Assembly: GCA_023014485.1 (NCBI GenBank)
Contig: JAJOZX010005530.1
Location: 62,001 to 126,000, forward strand
DNA from: Bathynomus jamesi
Lineage: Eukaryota; Arthropoda; Malacostraca; Isopoda; Cirolanidae
Reading direction: 5' to 3'
DNA: 64,000 nucleotides
Made by a program: the position numbers and the translations under genes. Under the pieces are notes generated by a model. The model had not been told where the DNA came from and made no database searches. It was given only the letters and a program-made list of their open reading frames with translations. Shown here piece after piece: positions 9,765 through 22,862 of the stretch; positions within the stretch are counted from its first letter, which is position 1, and each line of letters opens with the position of its first letter.

Positions 9765-10564
9765 ATGGTTATAATTGAAGGATTTGCACCGACTCCGACT
9801 CCATCCAACTAAGCACTTCCGACTCCATCCAACTATGCACTTCCGACTCCATCCAACTATGCACTTCCGACTACATCCAACTATGCACTTCCTACTCCCC
9901 CAACTGTGCACTTCCGACTCCATCCAACTATGCACTTCCGACTCCTGACGCCATGACTCCAGACGCCATGACTCCAGACGCCATGACTCTGATGGAATGT
10001 TATGGCCAAATTGATTAAGATTAGCTTTATTAGGCCAATCTGATTAATAAACGGCATTTCGTCACCACCAGATGACTCATCAGTTACTTAGTGGCTGTAA
10101 CTATGCCTTAATGGCTTTTTTTCTCTTTATTAAAAAATTACAATAAATCCCAAAATACAAACTGATTGAAGCTTAAACAAAATAAGATTATTATTGGTTT
10201 AGCAAATAAATAAGATGTTTTTGTATTATTATAAACATCTGTAATACGTAATATTTTCCATCAGCAGTGAGTGAAAAATATTCAAAAACAGCAGATTTAT
10301 TCTTTTGATGTGACATTACGATGTTATCATTACTTATCAAATTGAAATCTAAAAATCTGAAAAAGATTTAGGGTGCTAGTGCAAAATTTTTAAATTCCTT
10401 TTATTATGTTAATTAATTAATTATAATCCTTATTAATTATAAGCAACTATATTTATATATTTATATAAATATATATTTATATATATTTTAATATATAAAT
10501 ATTAAAACATTAGGTTAAATCTATTTTATTCATAAAATTCAGCTAGGCCTAGGGCTAGGCTGCT
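9765..10564 (+). repeat. Monomer U11 (family D)
   Basis: Six 24-bp copies and three 15-bp units. The first copy reads AACTAAGCAC, a TAA stop in the forward frame, and the terminal stop is changed to TTATGG. The tail has CCAATCTGATTAATAAACGG. The sequence matches U21 until about 10370, then diverges, marking the right edge of the 8.9-kb duplication. Confidence 0.92.
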
Positions 10565-11499
10565 ATGGTTATAATTGAAGGATTTGCACCGACTCCGACT
10601 CCATCCAACTATACACTTCCGACTCCATCCAACTATGCACTTCCGACTCCATTCAACTATGCACTTCCGACTCCCTCCAACTATGCACTTCCGAGTCCCT
10701 CCAACTATGCACTTCCGACTCCCTCCAACTATGCACTTCCGACTCCATCCAACTATGCACTTCCGACTCCATCCAACTATGCACTTCCTACTCCATCCAA
10801 CTATGCACTTCCTACTCCATCCAACTATGCACTTCCGACTCCCTCCAACTATGTACTTCCGACTCCATCCAACTATGCACTTCCGACTCCACACGCCATG
10901 ACTCCAGACGCCATGACTCTGATGGAATGTTAAGGCCAAATTGATTAAGATTAACTTTATTAGGCCAATGGAGATTCATAAACGGCATTTCGTCACCACC
11001 ACATGACTCATCAGTTACTTAGTGGCTGTAACTATGCCTTAATGGCTTTTTTTCTCTTTATTAAAAAATTACAATAAATCCCAAAATACAAACTGATTGA
11101 AGCTTAAAGAAATAAGATTATTATTGGTTTAGCAAATTAATAAGATGTTTTTGTATTATTATAAACATCTGTAATACGTAATATTTTCCATCAGCAGTGA
11201 GTGAAAAATATTCAAAAACAGCAGATTTATACTTTTGATGTGACATTACGATTTATCATTACTTATCAAATTGAAATCTAAAAATCTGAAAAAGATTTAG
11301 GGTTGATAGTACAAAATTTTTAAATTTCCTTTTATTATTATGTTAATTAATTAATTATAATCCTTATTAATTATAAGCAACTATATTTATATATTTATAT
11401 AAATATATATATATATATATGTTTTAATATATAAATATTAAAACATTAGGTTAAATCTATTTTATTCAAAAATTGAGCTAGGCCTAGGGCTAGGCTGCT
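10565..11499 (+). repeat. Monomer U12 (family A)
   Basis: Twelve 24-bp copies, two 15-bp units, intact forward frame (10565-10933, 122 codons). The tail has GCTTAAAGAA and GGTTGATAGT, which are also seen around U47/U54. As there, the next monomer is of family H. Confidence 0.93.
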
Positions 11500-12434
11500 A
11501 TGGTTATAATTGAAGGATTTGCACCGACTCGACTCCATCCAACTATACACTTCCGACTCCATCCAACTATGCACTTCCGACTCCCTCCAACTATGCACTT
11601 CCGACTCCCCAACTATGCACTTCCGACTCCCTCCAACATGCACTTCCGACTCCATCCAACTATGCACTTCCGACTCCATCCAACTATGCACTTCCGCTCC
11701 AGACGCCATGACTCCAGAAGCCATGACTCAGACGCCATGACTCCAGACACCATGACTATAGCCACCATGACTCCAGCCACCATGACTCCAGCCACCATGA
11801 CTCCAGACCATGACTCCATACGCCATGACTCCAGACGCCATGACTCCACACGCCATGACTCTGATGGAATGTTAAGGTCAAATTGATTAAGATTAGCTTT
11901 ATTAGGCAATGGAGATTCATAAACAAGGCATTTCGTCACCACCACATGACTCATCAGTTACTTAGTGGCTGTAACTATGCCTTAATGGCTTTTTTTTCTC
12001 TTTATTAAAAAATTACAATAAATCCCTAAATACAAACTGATTGAAGCTTAAACAAAATAAGATTATTATTGGTTTAGCAAATTAATAAGATGTTTTTGTA
12101 TTATTGTAAACATCTGTAATACGTAATATTTTCCATCAGCAGTGAGTGAAAAATATTCAAAAACAGCAGATTTATACTTTTGATGTGACATTACGATGTT
12201 CATTACTTATCAAATTGAAATCTAAAAATCTGAAAAAGATTTAGGGTTGCTAGTACAAAATTTTTAAATTCTTTTATTATGTTAGTTAATTAATTATAAT
12301 CCTTATTAATTATAAGCAACTATATTTATATATTTATATAAATATATATTTATTGTTTTAATATATAAATATTAAAACATTAGGTTAAATCTATTTTATT
12401 CATAAAATTGAGCTAGGCCTAGGGCTAGGCTGCT
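11500..12434 (+). repeat. Monomer U13 (family H-like, expanded 15-bp array)
   Basis: Seven 24-bp copies and eleven 15-bp units, including three GCCACC units. Several private one-base losses (for example CGACTCGACTCC, CTCCCCAAC, CCAACATGC) break every frame and sit in an indel-rich patch. AAACAAGGC and CCCTAAATAC in the tail tie it to U48 and U55. Confidence 0.9.
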
Positions 12435-13353
12435 ATGGTTATAATTGAAGGATTTGCACCGACTCCGACTCCATCCAACTATGCACTTCCGACTCCTCCA
12501 ACTATGCACTTCCGACTCCCTCCAACTATGCACTTCCGACTCCCTCCAACTATGCACTTCCGACTCCCTCCAACTATGCACTTCCGACTCCCTCCAACTA
12601 TGCACTTCCGACTCCCTACAACTATGCACTTCCGACTCCATCCAACTATGCACTTCCGACTCCATCCAACTATGCACTTCCGACTCTCCAACTATGTACT
12701 TCCGACTCCATCCAACTATGCACTTCGACTCCAGACGCCATGACTCCAGACGCCATGACTCTGATGGAATGTTAAGGCCAAATTGATTAAGATTAGCTTT
12801 ATTAGGCCAATGGAGATTCATAAACGGCATTTCGTCACCACCACATGACTCATCAGTTACTTAGTGGCTGTAACTATGCCTTAATGGCTTTTTTTCTCTT
12901 TATTAAAAAATTACAATAAATCCCAAAATACAAAGATTGAAGCTTAAACAAAATAAGATTATTATTGGTTTAGCAAATAATAAGATGTTTTTGTATTATT
13001 ATAAACATCTGTAATACGTAATATTTTCCATCAGCAGTGAGTGAAAAATATTCAAAAACAGCAGATTTATACTTTTGATGTGACATTACGATATTATCAT
13101 TACTTATCAAATTGAAATCTAAAAATCTGAAAAAGATTTAGGGTTGCTAGTACAAAATTTTTAAATTTCCTTTTATTAATTATGTTAATTAATTAATTAT
13201 AATCCTTATCAATTATAAGCAACTATATTTATATATTTATATAATATATATTATAAAATATATATTTATATATGTTTTAATATATAAATATTAAAACATT
13301 AGGTTAAATCTATTTTATTCATAAAATTGAGCTAGGCCTAGGGCTAGGCTGCT
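12435..13353 (+). repeat. Monomer U14 (family F-like)
   Basis: Eleven 24-bp copies, two 15-bp units. It shares CCCTACAAC and the TATGTAC copy with U4 (offset 8876 bp) but has a G-like front (GAGCTAGG, ATGGTT, TATGCAC). A crossover inside the 24-bp array is therefore likely. Three one-base losses shift the forward frame. Confidence 0.9.
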
Positions 13354-14181
13354 ATGGTTATAATTGAAGGATTTGCACCGACTCCGACTCCATCCAACTA
13401 TGCACTTCCGACTCCATCCAACTATGCACTTCCGACTCCCTCCAACTATGCACTTCCGACTCCATCCAACTATGCACTTCCGACTCCATCCAACTATGCA
13501 CTTCCTACTCCCACCAACTGTGCACTTCCGACTCCATCCAACTATGCACTTCCGACTCCAGACGCAATGACTCCAGACGCCATGACTCCAGACGCCATGA
13601 CTCTGATGGAATGTTAAGGCCAAATTGATTAAGATTAGCTTTATTAGGCCAATGGAGATTCATAAACGGCATTTCGTCACCACCACATGACTCATCAGTT
13701 ACTTAGTGGCTGTAACTATGCCTTAATGGCTTTTTTTCTCTTTATTAAAAAATTACAATAAATCCCAAAATACAAACTGATTGAAGCTAAAACAAAATAA
13801 GATTATTATTGGTTTAGCAAATTAATAAGATGTTTTTGTATTATTATAAACATCTGTAATACGTAATATTTTCCATCAGCAGTGAGTGAAAAATATTCAA
13901 AAACAGCAGATTTATACTTTTGATGTGACATTACGATGTTATCATTACTTATCAAATTGAAATCTAAAAATCTGAAAAAGATTTAGGGATGCTAGTGCAA
14001 AATTTTTAAATGTCCTTTTATTATGTTAATTAATTAATTATAATCCTTATTTATTATAAGCAACTATATTTATATATTTATATAAATATATATTTATATA
14101 TGTTTTAATATATAAATATTAAAACATTAGGTTAAATCTATTTTATTCATAAAATTCAGCTAGGCCTAGGGCTAGGCTGCT
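13354..14181 (+). repeat. Monomer U15 (family G)
   Basis: Seven 24-bp copies, three 15-bp units, intact forward frame (13354-13617, 87 codons). Partner of U5 in the 8.9-kb duplication, with the same CACCAACTGTG copy, GACGCAATG unit and GAAGCTAAAAC tail variant. Confidence 0.93.
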
Positions 14182-15109
14182 ATGATTATAATTGAAGGAT
14201 TTGCACCGACTCCGACTCCATCCAACTATACACTTCCGACTCCCTCCAACTATGCACTTCCGACTCCCTCCAACTATGCACTTCGACTCCCTCCAACTAT
14301 GCACTTCCGACTCCCTCCAACTATGCATTTCCGACTCCCTTCAACTATGCACTTCCGACTCCCTCCAACTATGCACTTCCGACTCCATCCAACTATGCAC
14401 TTCCGACTCCATCCAACTATGCACTTACGACTCCCTCCAACTATGTACTTCCGACTCCATCCAACTATGCACTTCCGACTCCAGACGCAATGACTCCAGA
14501 CGCCATGACTCTGATGGAATGTTAAGGCCAAATTGATTAAGATTAGCTTTATTAGGCCAATGGAGATTCATAAACGGCATTTCGTCACCACCACATGACT
14601 CATCAGTTACTTAGTGGCTGTAACTATGCCTTAATGGCTTTTTTTCTCTTTATTAAAAAATTACAATAAATCCCAAAATACAAACTGATTGAAGCTTAAA
14701 CAAAATAAGATTATTATTGGTTTAGCAAATTAATAAGATGTTTTTGTATTATTATAAACATCTGTAATACGTAATATTTTCCATCAGCAGTGAGTGAAAA
14801 ATATTCAAAAACAGCAGATTTATACTTTTGATGTGACATTAGGATATTATCATTACTTATCAAATTGAAATCTAAAAAACTGAAAAAGATTTAGGGTTGC
14901 TAGTACAAAATTTTTAAATTTCCTTTTATTAATTATGTTAATTAATTAATTATAATCCTTATTAATTATAAGGCACTATATTTATATATTTATATAAATA
15001 TATATTTATATAAATATATATTTATATATGTTTTAATATATAAATATTAAAACATTAGGTTAAATCTATTTTATTCATAAAATTGAGCTAGGCCTAGGGC
15101 TAGGCTGCT
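14182..15109 (+). repeat. Monomer U16 (family F)
   Basis: Eleven 24-bp copies, two 15-bp units, ATGATT start. One base is missing from copy 4 (CACTTCGACTCC, where U6 has CACTTACGACTCC), so the forward frame shifts. The rest, including ATTAGGATATT, matches U6 at an offset of 8893 bp. Confidence 0.92.
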
Positions 15110-15950
15110 ATGGTTATAATTGAAGGATTTGCACCGACTTCGACTCCATCCAACTATGCACTTCCGACTCCATCCAACTATGCACTTCCGACTCCATCCA
15201 ACTATGCACTTCCGACTCCATCCAACTATGCACTTCCTACTCCATCCAACTATGCACTTCCGACTCCCTCCAACTATGCACTTCCGACTCCATCCAACTA
15301 TGCACTTCCGACTCCGGACGCCATGACTCCAGACGCCATGACTCCAGACGCCATGACTCCAGACGCCATGACTCTGATGGAATGTTAAGGCCAAATTGAT
15401 TAAGATTAGCTTTATTAGGCCAATGGAGATTCATAAACGGCATTTCGTCACCACCACATGACTCATCAGTTACTTAGTGGCTGTAACTATGCCTTAATGG
15501 CTTTTTTTCTCTTTATTAAAAAATTACAATAAATCCCAAAATACAAACTGATTGAAGCTTAAACAAAATAAGATTATTATTGGTTTAGCAAATTAATAAG
15601 ATGTTTTTGTATTATTATAAACATCTGTAATACGTAATATTTTCCATCAGCAGTGAGTGAAAAATATTCAAAAACAGCAGATTTATACTTTTGATGTGAC
15701 ATTACGATATTATCATTACTTATCAAATTGAAATCTAAAAATCTGAAAAAGATTTAGGGTTGCTAGTGCAAAATTTTTAATTTTCCTTTTATTATGTTAA
15801 TTAATTAATTATAATCCTTATTAATTATAAGCAACTATATTTATATATTTATATAAATATATATTTATATATTTTAATATATAAATATTAAAACATTAGG
15901 TTAAATCTATTTTATTCATAAAATTCAGCTAGGCCTAGGGCTAGGCTGCT
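15110..15950 (+). repeat. Monomer U17 (family B1)
   Basis: Seven 24-bp copies, four 15-bp units beginning CCGGACGCC, intact forward frame (15110-15388, 92 codons). Partner of U7. The end of its tail also begins the 5.1-kb duplication shared with the U23 tail. Confidence 0.93.
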
Positions 15951-16923
15951 ATGGTTATAATTGAAGGATTTGCACCGACTCCGACTCCATCCAACTATAC
16001 AATTCCGACTCCATCCAACTATGCACTTCCGACTCCATTCAACTATGCACTTCCGACTCCCTCCAACTATGCACTTCCGAGTCCCTCCAACTATGCACTT
16101 CCGACTCCCTCCAACTATGCACTTCCGACTCCCTCCAACTATGCACTTCCGACTCCATCCAACTATGCACTTCCGACTCCATCCAACTATGCACTTCCTA
16201 CTCCATCCAACTATGCACTTCCTACTCCATCCAACTATGCACTTCCGACTCCCTCCAACTATGTACTTCCGACTCCATCCAACTATGCACTTCCGACTCC
16301 ACACGCCATGACCCCAGACGCCATGACTCTGATGGAATGTTAAGGCCAAATTGATTAAGATTAACTTTATTAGGCCACTGGAGATTCATAAACGGCATTT
16401 CGTCACCACCACATGACTCATCAGTTACTTAGTGGCTGTAACTATGCCTTAATGGCTTTTTTTCTCTTTATTAAAAAATTACAATAAATCCCAAAATACA
16501 AACTGCTTGAAGGTTAAACAAAATAAGATTATTATTGGTTTAGCAAATTAATAAGATGTTTTTGTATTATTATAAACATCTGTAATACGTAATATTTTCC
16601 ATCAGCAGTGAGTGAAAAATATTAAAAAACAGCAGATTTATACTTTTGATGTGACATTACGATATTATCATTACTTATCAAATTGAAATCTAAAAATCTG
16701 AAAAAGATTTAGGGTTGCTAGTACAAAATTTTTAAATTTCCTTTTATTAATTATGTTAATTAATTAATTATAATCCTTATTAATTATAAGCAACTATATT
16801 TATATATTTATATAAATATATATTTATATAAATATATATTTATATGTTTTAATATAAATATTAAAACATTAGGTTAAATCTATTTTATTCATAAAATTGA
16901 GCTAGGCCTAGGGCTAGGCTGCT
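15951..16923 (+). repeat. Monomer U18 (family A)
   Basis: Thirteen 24-bp copies, two 15-bp units, intact forward frame (15951-16343, 130 codons). Copy 1 reads TATACAATTCC. It matches U8 (offset 8878) and U24 (offset 5103), placing it in two different duplications. Confidence 0.93.
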
Positions 16924-17741
16924 ATGGTTATAATTGAAGGATTTGCACCGACTTCGACTCCATCCAACTATGCACTTCCGACTCCATCCAACTATGCACT
17001 TCCGACTCCATCCAACTATGCACTTCCGACTCCATCCAACTATGCACTTCTACTCCAACCAACTATGCACTTGCGACTCCCTCCAACTATGCACTTCCGA
17101 CTCCCTCCAACTATGCACTTCCGACTCCATCCAACTATGCACTTCCGACTCCAGACGCCATGACTCTGATGGAATGTTAAGGCCAAATTGAATAAGATTT
17201 GCTTTATTAGGCCAATGGAGATTCATAAACGGCATTTCGTCACCACCACATGACTCATCAGTTACTTAGTGGCTGTAACTATGCCTTAATGGCCTTTTTT
17301 CTCTTTATTAAAAAATTACAATAAATCCCAAAATACAAACTGATTGAAGCTTAAACAAAATAAGATTATTATTGTTTTAGCAAATTAATAAGATGTTTTT
17401 GTATTATTATAAACATCTGTAATACGTAATATTTTCCATCAGCAGTGAGTGAAAAATATTCAAAAACAGCAGATTTATACTTTTAATGTGACATTACGAT
17501 GTTATCATTACTTATCAAATTGAAATCTAAAAATCTGAAAAAGATTTAGGGTTGCTAGTGCAAAATTTTTTAAATTTCCTTTTATTATGTTAATTAATTA
17601 ATTATAATCCTTATTAATTATAAGCAACTATATTTATATATTTATATAAATATATTTTATATGTTTTAATATATATATTTAAAACATTAGGCTAAATCTA
17701 TTTTATTCATAAAATTGAGCTAGGCCTAGGGCTAGGCTGCT
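16924..17741 (+). repeat. Monomer U19 (family B)
   Basis: Eight 24-bp copies and one 15-bp unit, like U9. A base is missing before the AACCAAC copy (CACTTCTACTCC), shifting the frame. The AT end shows private losses (AATATAAATATT). Confidence 0.92.
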
Positions 17742-18639
17742 ATGGTTATAATTGAAGGATTTGCACCGACTCCGACTCCTTCCAACTATACACTTCCGAC
17801 TCCATCCAACTATGCACTTCCGACTCCCTCCAACTATGCACTTCCGACTCCCTCCAACTATGCACTTCCGACTCCCTCCAACTATGCACTTCCGACACCC
17901 TCCAACTATGCACTTCCGACTCCATCCAACTATGCACTTCATACTCCATCCAACTATGCACTTCCGACTCCCTCCAACTATGCACTTCCGACTCCATCCA
18001 ACTATGCACTTCCGACTCCAGACGCCATGACTCCAGACGCAATGACTCCAGACGCCATGACTCTGATGGAATGTTAAGGCCAAATTGATTAAGATTACCT
18101 TTATTAGGCCAATGGAGATTCATAAACGGCATTTCGTCACCACCACATGACTCATCAATTACTTAGTGGCTGTAACTATGCCTTAATGGCTTTTTTTCTC
18201 TTTATTAAAAAATTACAATAAATCCCAAAATACAAACTGATTGAAGCTTAAACAAAATAAGATTATTATTGGTTTAGCAAATTAATAAGATGTTTTTGTA
18301 TTATTATAAACATCTGTAATACGTAATATTTTCCATCAGCAGTGAGTGAAAAATATTCAAAAACAGCAGATTTATACTTTTGATGTGACATTACGATATT
18401 ATCATTACTTATCAAATTAAAATCTAAAAATCTGAAAAAGATTTAGGGTTGCTAGTGCAAAATTTTAAATTTCCTTTTATTATGTTAATTAATTAATTAT
18501 AATCCTTATTAATTAAAGCAACTATATTTATATATTTATATAAATATATATTTATATATGTTTTAATATATAAATATTAAAACAGTAGGTTAAATATATT
18601 TTATTCATAAAATTGAGCTAGGCCTAGGGCTAGGCTGCT
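17742..18639 (+). repeat. Monomer U20 (family C)
   Basis: Ten 24-bp copies, three 15-bp units, intact forward frame (17742-18077, 111 codons). The middle unit GACGCAATG is shared with U10 but is absent from U26, which has two units. Confidence 0.93.
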
Positions 18640-19440
18640 ATGGTTATAATTGAAGGATTTGCACCGACTCCGACTCCATCCAACTAAGCACTTCCGACTC
18701 CATCCAACTATGCACTTCCGACTCCATCCAACTATGCACTTCCGACTACATCCAACTATGCACTTCCTACTCCCTCCAACTGTGCACTTCCGACTCCATC
18801 CAACTATGCACTTCCGACTCCTGACGCCATGACTCCAGACGCCATGACTCCAGACGCCATGACTCTGATGGAATGTTATGGCCAAATTGATTAAGATTAG
18901 CTTTATTAGGCCAATCTGATTAATAAACGGCATTTCGTCACCACCAGATGACTCATCAGTTACTTAGTGGCTGTAACTATGCCTTAATGGCTTTTTTTCT
19001 CTTTATTAAAAAATTACAATAAATCCCAAAATACAAACTGATTGAAGCTTAAACAAAATAAGATTATCATTGGTTTAGCAAATAAATAAGATGTTTTTGT
19101 ATTATTATAAACATCTGTAATACGTAATATTTTCCATCAGCAGTGAGTGAAAAATATTCAAAAACAGCAGATTTATTCTTTTGATGTGACATTACGATGT
19201 TATCATTACTTATCAAATTGAAATCTAAAAATCTGAAAAAGATTTAGGGATGCTAGTGCAAAATTTTTAAATGTCCTTTTATTATGTTAATTAATTAATT
19301 ATAATCCTTATTAATTATAAGCAACTATATTTATATATTTATATAAATATATATTTATATATGTTTTAATATATAAATTTAAAACATTAGGTTAAATCTA
19401 TTTTATTCATAAAATTCAGCAGGCCTATGGCTAGGCTGCT
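18640..19440 (+). repeat. Monomer U21 (family D)
   Basis: Six 24-bp copies, three 15-bp units. Carries AACTAAGCAC (in-frame TAA in copy 1), CGACTACATCC, CTCCTGACGCC and TTATGGCC like U11 and U27. The tail end (GGGATGCTAG, AAATGTCC) leads into the altered E junction. Confidence 0.92.
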
Positions 19441-20240
19441 ATGGTTATAATTGAAGGATGTGCACCGACTCCGACTCCATCCAACTATACACTTCCGACT
19501 CCCTCCAACTATGCACTTCCGACTCCCTCCAACTATGCACTTCCGACTCCCTCCAACTATGCACTTCCGACTCCATCCAACTATGCACTTCCGACTCCAG
19601 ACGCCATGACTCCAGACGCCATGACTCCAGACGCCATGACTCTGATGGAATGTTAAGGCCAAATTGATTAAGATTAGCTTTATTAGGCCAATGGAGATTC
19701 ATAAACGGCATTTCGTCACCACCACATGACTCATCAGTTACTTTGTGGCTGTAACTATGCCTTAATGGCTTTTTTTTCTCTTTATTAAAAAATTACAATA
19801 AATCCCAAAATACAAACTGATTGAAGCTTAAACAAAATAGATTATTATTGGTTTAGCAAATTAATAAGATGTTTTTGTATTATTATAAACATCTTTAATA
19901 CGTAATATTTTCCATCAGCAGTGAGTGAAAAATATTCAAAAACAGCAGATTTATACTTTTGATGTGACATTACGATGTTATCATTACTTATCAAATTGAA
20001 ATCTAAAAATCTGAAAAAGATTTAGGGTTGCTAGTACAATATTTTTAAATTTCCTTTTATTAATTATGTTAATTAATTAATTATAATCCTTATTAATTAT
20101 AAGGCACTATATTTATATATTTATATAAATATATATTTATATAAATATATATTTATATATGTTTTAATATATAAATATTAAAACATTAGGTTAAATCTAT
20201 TTTATTCATAAAATTGAGCTAGGCCTAGGGCTAGGCTGCT
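19441..20240 (+). repeat. Monomer U22 (family E, hybrid tail)
   Basis: Five 24-bp copies, three 15-bp units, intact forward frame (19441-19656, 71 codons). The junction is CAGCAGGCCTATGG instead of CAGCTAGGCCTAGGG, and GGATGTGCACC replaces GGATTTGCACC. The first part of the tail is E-like (TTTGTGG, CTTTAATACG). The last part is like the F monomers before B1 (GCTAGTAC, TTAATTATG, AAGGCAC), indicating a crossover near 20000-20040. Confidence 0.92.
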
Positions 20241-21053
20241 ATGGTTATAATTGAAGGATTTGCACCGACTTCGACTCCATCCAACTATGCACTTCCGACT
20301 CCATCCAACTATGCACTTCCGACTCCATCCAACTATGCACTTCCGACTCCATCCAACTATGCACTTCCTACTCCATCCAACTATGCACTTCCGACTCCCT
20401 CCAACTATGCACTTCCGACTCCATCCAACTATGCACTTCCGACTCCAGACGCCATGACTCCAGACGCCATGACTCTGATGGAATGTTAAGGCCAAATTGA
20501 TTAAGATTAGCTTTATTAGGCCAATGGAGATTCATAAACGGCATTTCGTCACCACCACATGACTCATCAGTTACTTTGTGGCTGTAACTATGCCTTAATG
20601 GCTTTTTTTCTCTTTATTAAAAAATTACAATAAATCCCAAAATACAAACTGATTGAAGCTTAAACAAAATAAGATTATTATTGGTTTAGCAAATTAATAA
20701 GATGTTTTTGTATTATTATAAACATCTTTAATACGTAATATTTTCCATCAGCAGTGAGTGAAAAATATTCAAAAACAGCAGATTTATACTTTTGATGTGA
20801 CATTACGATGTTATCATTACTTATCAAATTGAAATCTAAAAATCTGAAAAAGATTTAGGGTTGCTAGTGCAAAATTTTTAATTTTCCTTTTATTATGTTA
20901 ATTAATTAATTATAATCCTTATTAATTATAAGCAACTATATTTATATATTTATATAAATATATATTTATATATATTTTAATATATAAATATTAAAACATT
21001 AGGTTAAATCTATTTTATTCATAAAATTCAGCTAGGCCTAGGGCTAGGCTGCT
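20241..21053 (+). repeat. Monomer U23 (family B1)
   Basis: Seven 24-bp copies, two 15-bp units, intact forward frame (20241-20489, 82 codons). Corresponds to U17 one 5.1-kb period earlier, but its mid-tail has TTTGTGG and CTTTAATACG. The two match again from the ATTTTTAATTTTCC variant onward. Confidence 0.93.
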
Positions 21054-22025
21054 ATGGTTATAATTGAAGGATTTGCACCGACTCCGACTCCATCCAACTA
21101 TACAATTCCGACTCCATCCAACTATGCACTTCCGACTCCATTCAACTATGCACTTCCGACTCCCTCCAACTATGCACTTCCGAGTCCCTCCAACTATGCA
21201 CTTCCGACTCCCTCCAACTATGCACTTCCGACTCCCTCCAACTATGCACTTCCGACTCCATCCAACTATGCACTTCCGACTCCATCCAACTATGCACTTC
21301 CTACTCCATCCAACTATGCACTTCCTACTCCATCCAACTATGCACTTCCGACTCCCTCCAACTATGTACTTCCGACTCCATCCAACTATGCACTTCCGAC
21401 TCCACACGCCATGACCCCAGACGCCATGACTCTGATGGAATGTTAAGGCCAAATTGATTAAGATTAACTTTATTAGGCCACTGGAGATTCATAAACGGCA
21501 TTTCGTCACCACCACATGACTCATCAGTTACTTAGTGGCTGTAACTATGCCTTAATGGCTTTTTTCTCTTTATTAAAAAATTACAATAAATCCCAAAACA
21601 AACTGCTTGAAGGTTAAACAAAATAAGATTATTATTGGTTTAGCAAATTAATAAGATGTTTTTGTATTATTATAAACATCTGTAATACGTAATATTTTCC
21701 ATCAGCAGTGAGTGAAAAATATTAAAAAACAGCAGATTTATACTTTTGATGTGACATTACGATATTATCATTACTTATCAAATTGAAATCTAAAAATCTG
21801 AAAAAGATTTAGGGTTGCTAGTACAAAATTTTTAAATTTCCTTTTATTAATTATGTTAATTAATTAATTATAATCCTTATTAATTATAAGCAACTATATT
21901 TATATATTTATATAAATATATATTTATATAAATATATATTTATATGTTTTAATATATAAATATTAAAACATTAGGTTAAATCTATTTTATTCATAAAATT
22001 GAGCTAGGCCTAGGGCTAGGCTGCT
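21054..22025 (+). repeat. Monomer U24 (family A)
   Basis: Thirteen 24-bp copies, two 15-bp units, intact forward frame (21054-21446, 130 codons). Same private variants as U18. A two-base loss (CCCAAAACAAACTG near 21596) and a shortened T tract begin an indel-rich patch. Confidence 0.93.
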
Positions 22026-22862
22026 ATGGTTATAATTGAAGGATTTGCACCGACTTCGACTCCATCCAACTATGCACTTCCGACTCCATCCAACTATGCA
22101 CTTCCGACTCCATCCAACTATGCACTTCCGACTCCATCCAACTATGCACTTCCTACTCCAACCACTATGCACTTGCGACTCCCTCCAACTATGCACTTCC
22201 GACTCCCTCCAACTATGCACTTCCGACTCCATCCAACTATGCACTTCCGACTCCAGACGCCATGACTCCAGACGCCATGACTCTGATGGAATGTTAAGGC
22301 CAAATTGAATAAGATTTGCTTTATTAGGCCAATGGAGATTCATAAACGGCATTTCGTCACCACCACATGACTCATCAGTACTTAGTGGCTGTAACTATGC
22401 CTTAATGGCCTTTTTTCTCTTTATTAAAAAATTACAATAAATCCCAAAATACAAACTGATTGAAGCTTAAACAAAATAAGATTATTATTGTTTTAGCAAA
22501 TTAATAAGATGTTTTTGTATTATTATAAACATCTGTAATACGTAATATTTTCCATCAGCAGTGAGTGAAAAATATTCAAAAACAGCAGATTTATACTTTT
22601 AATGTGACATTACGATGTTATCATTACTTATCAAATTGAAATCTAAAAATCTGAAAAAGATTTAGGGTTGCTAGTGCAAAATTTTTAAATTTCCTTTTAT
22701 TATGTTAATTAATTAATTATAATCCTTATTAATTATAAGCAACTATATTTATATATTTATATAAATATATATTTATATATGTTTTAATATATATATATAT
22801 TAAAACATTAGGCTAAATCTATTTTATTCATAAAATTGAGCTAGGCCTAGGGCTAGGCTGCT
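22026..22862 (+). repeat. Monomer U25 (family B)
   Basis: Eight 24-bp copies, two 15-bp units. One base is lost in the B-specific copy (CCAACCACTATG), shifting the forward frame. Has the ATTGAATAAGATTTGC tail of U9 and U19. Confidence 0.92.

Larger units (their letters stand above)
3559..10370 (+). repeat. Segmental duplication 1, left copy (U4-U11)
   Basis: Families F G F B1 A B C D recur as U14-U21 at a nearly constant offset of 8875-8893 bp, with shared private variants (CCCTACAAC, GAAGCTAAAAC, ATTAGGATATT, CCGGACGCC, GAAGGTTAAAC). The left edge lies inside the U4/U14 24-bp array. Similarity falls off at about 10370 in the D tail. Confidence 0.9.
12435..19247 (+). repeat. Segmental duplication 1, right copy (U14-U21)
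   Basis: Counterpart of 3559-10370. Differences are mainly copy number (U7 five versus U17 four 15-bp units) and single-base indels. The two copies are separated by U12-U13, so this is not a simple adjacent tandem duplication. Confidence 0.9.
15760..20030 (+). repeat. Segmental duplication 2, left copy (U17 tail to U22)
   Basis: Order B1-tail A B C D E, repeated immediately downstream at offsets of 5102-5121 bp. The edges are inferred from where tail haplotypes switch in U17/U23 and U22/U28. Confidence 0.85.
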
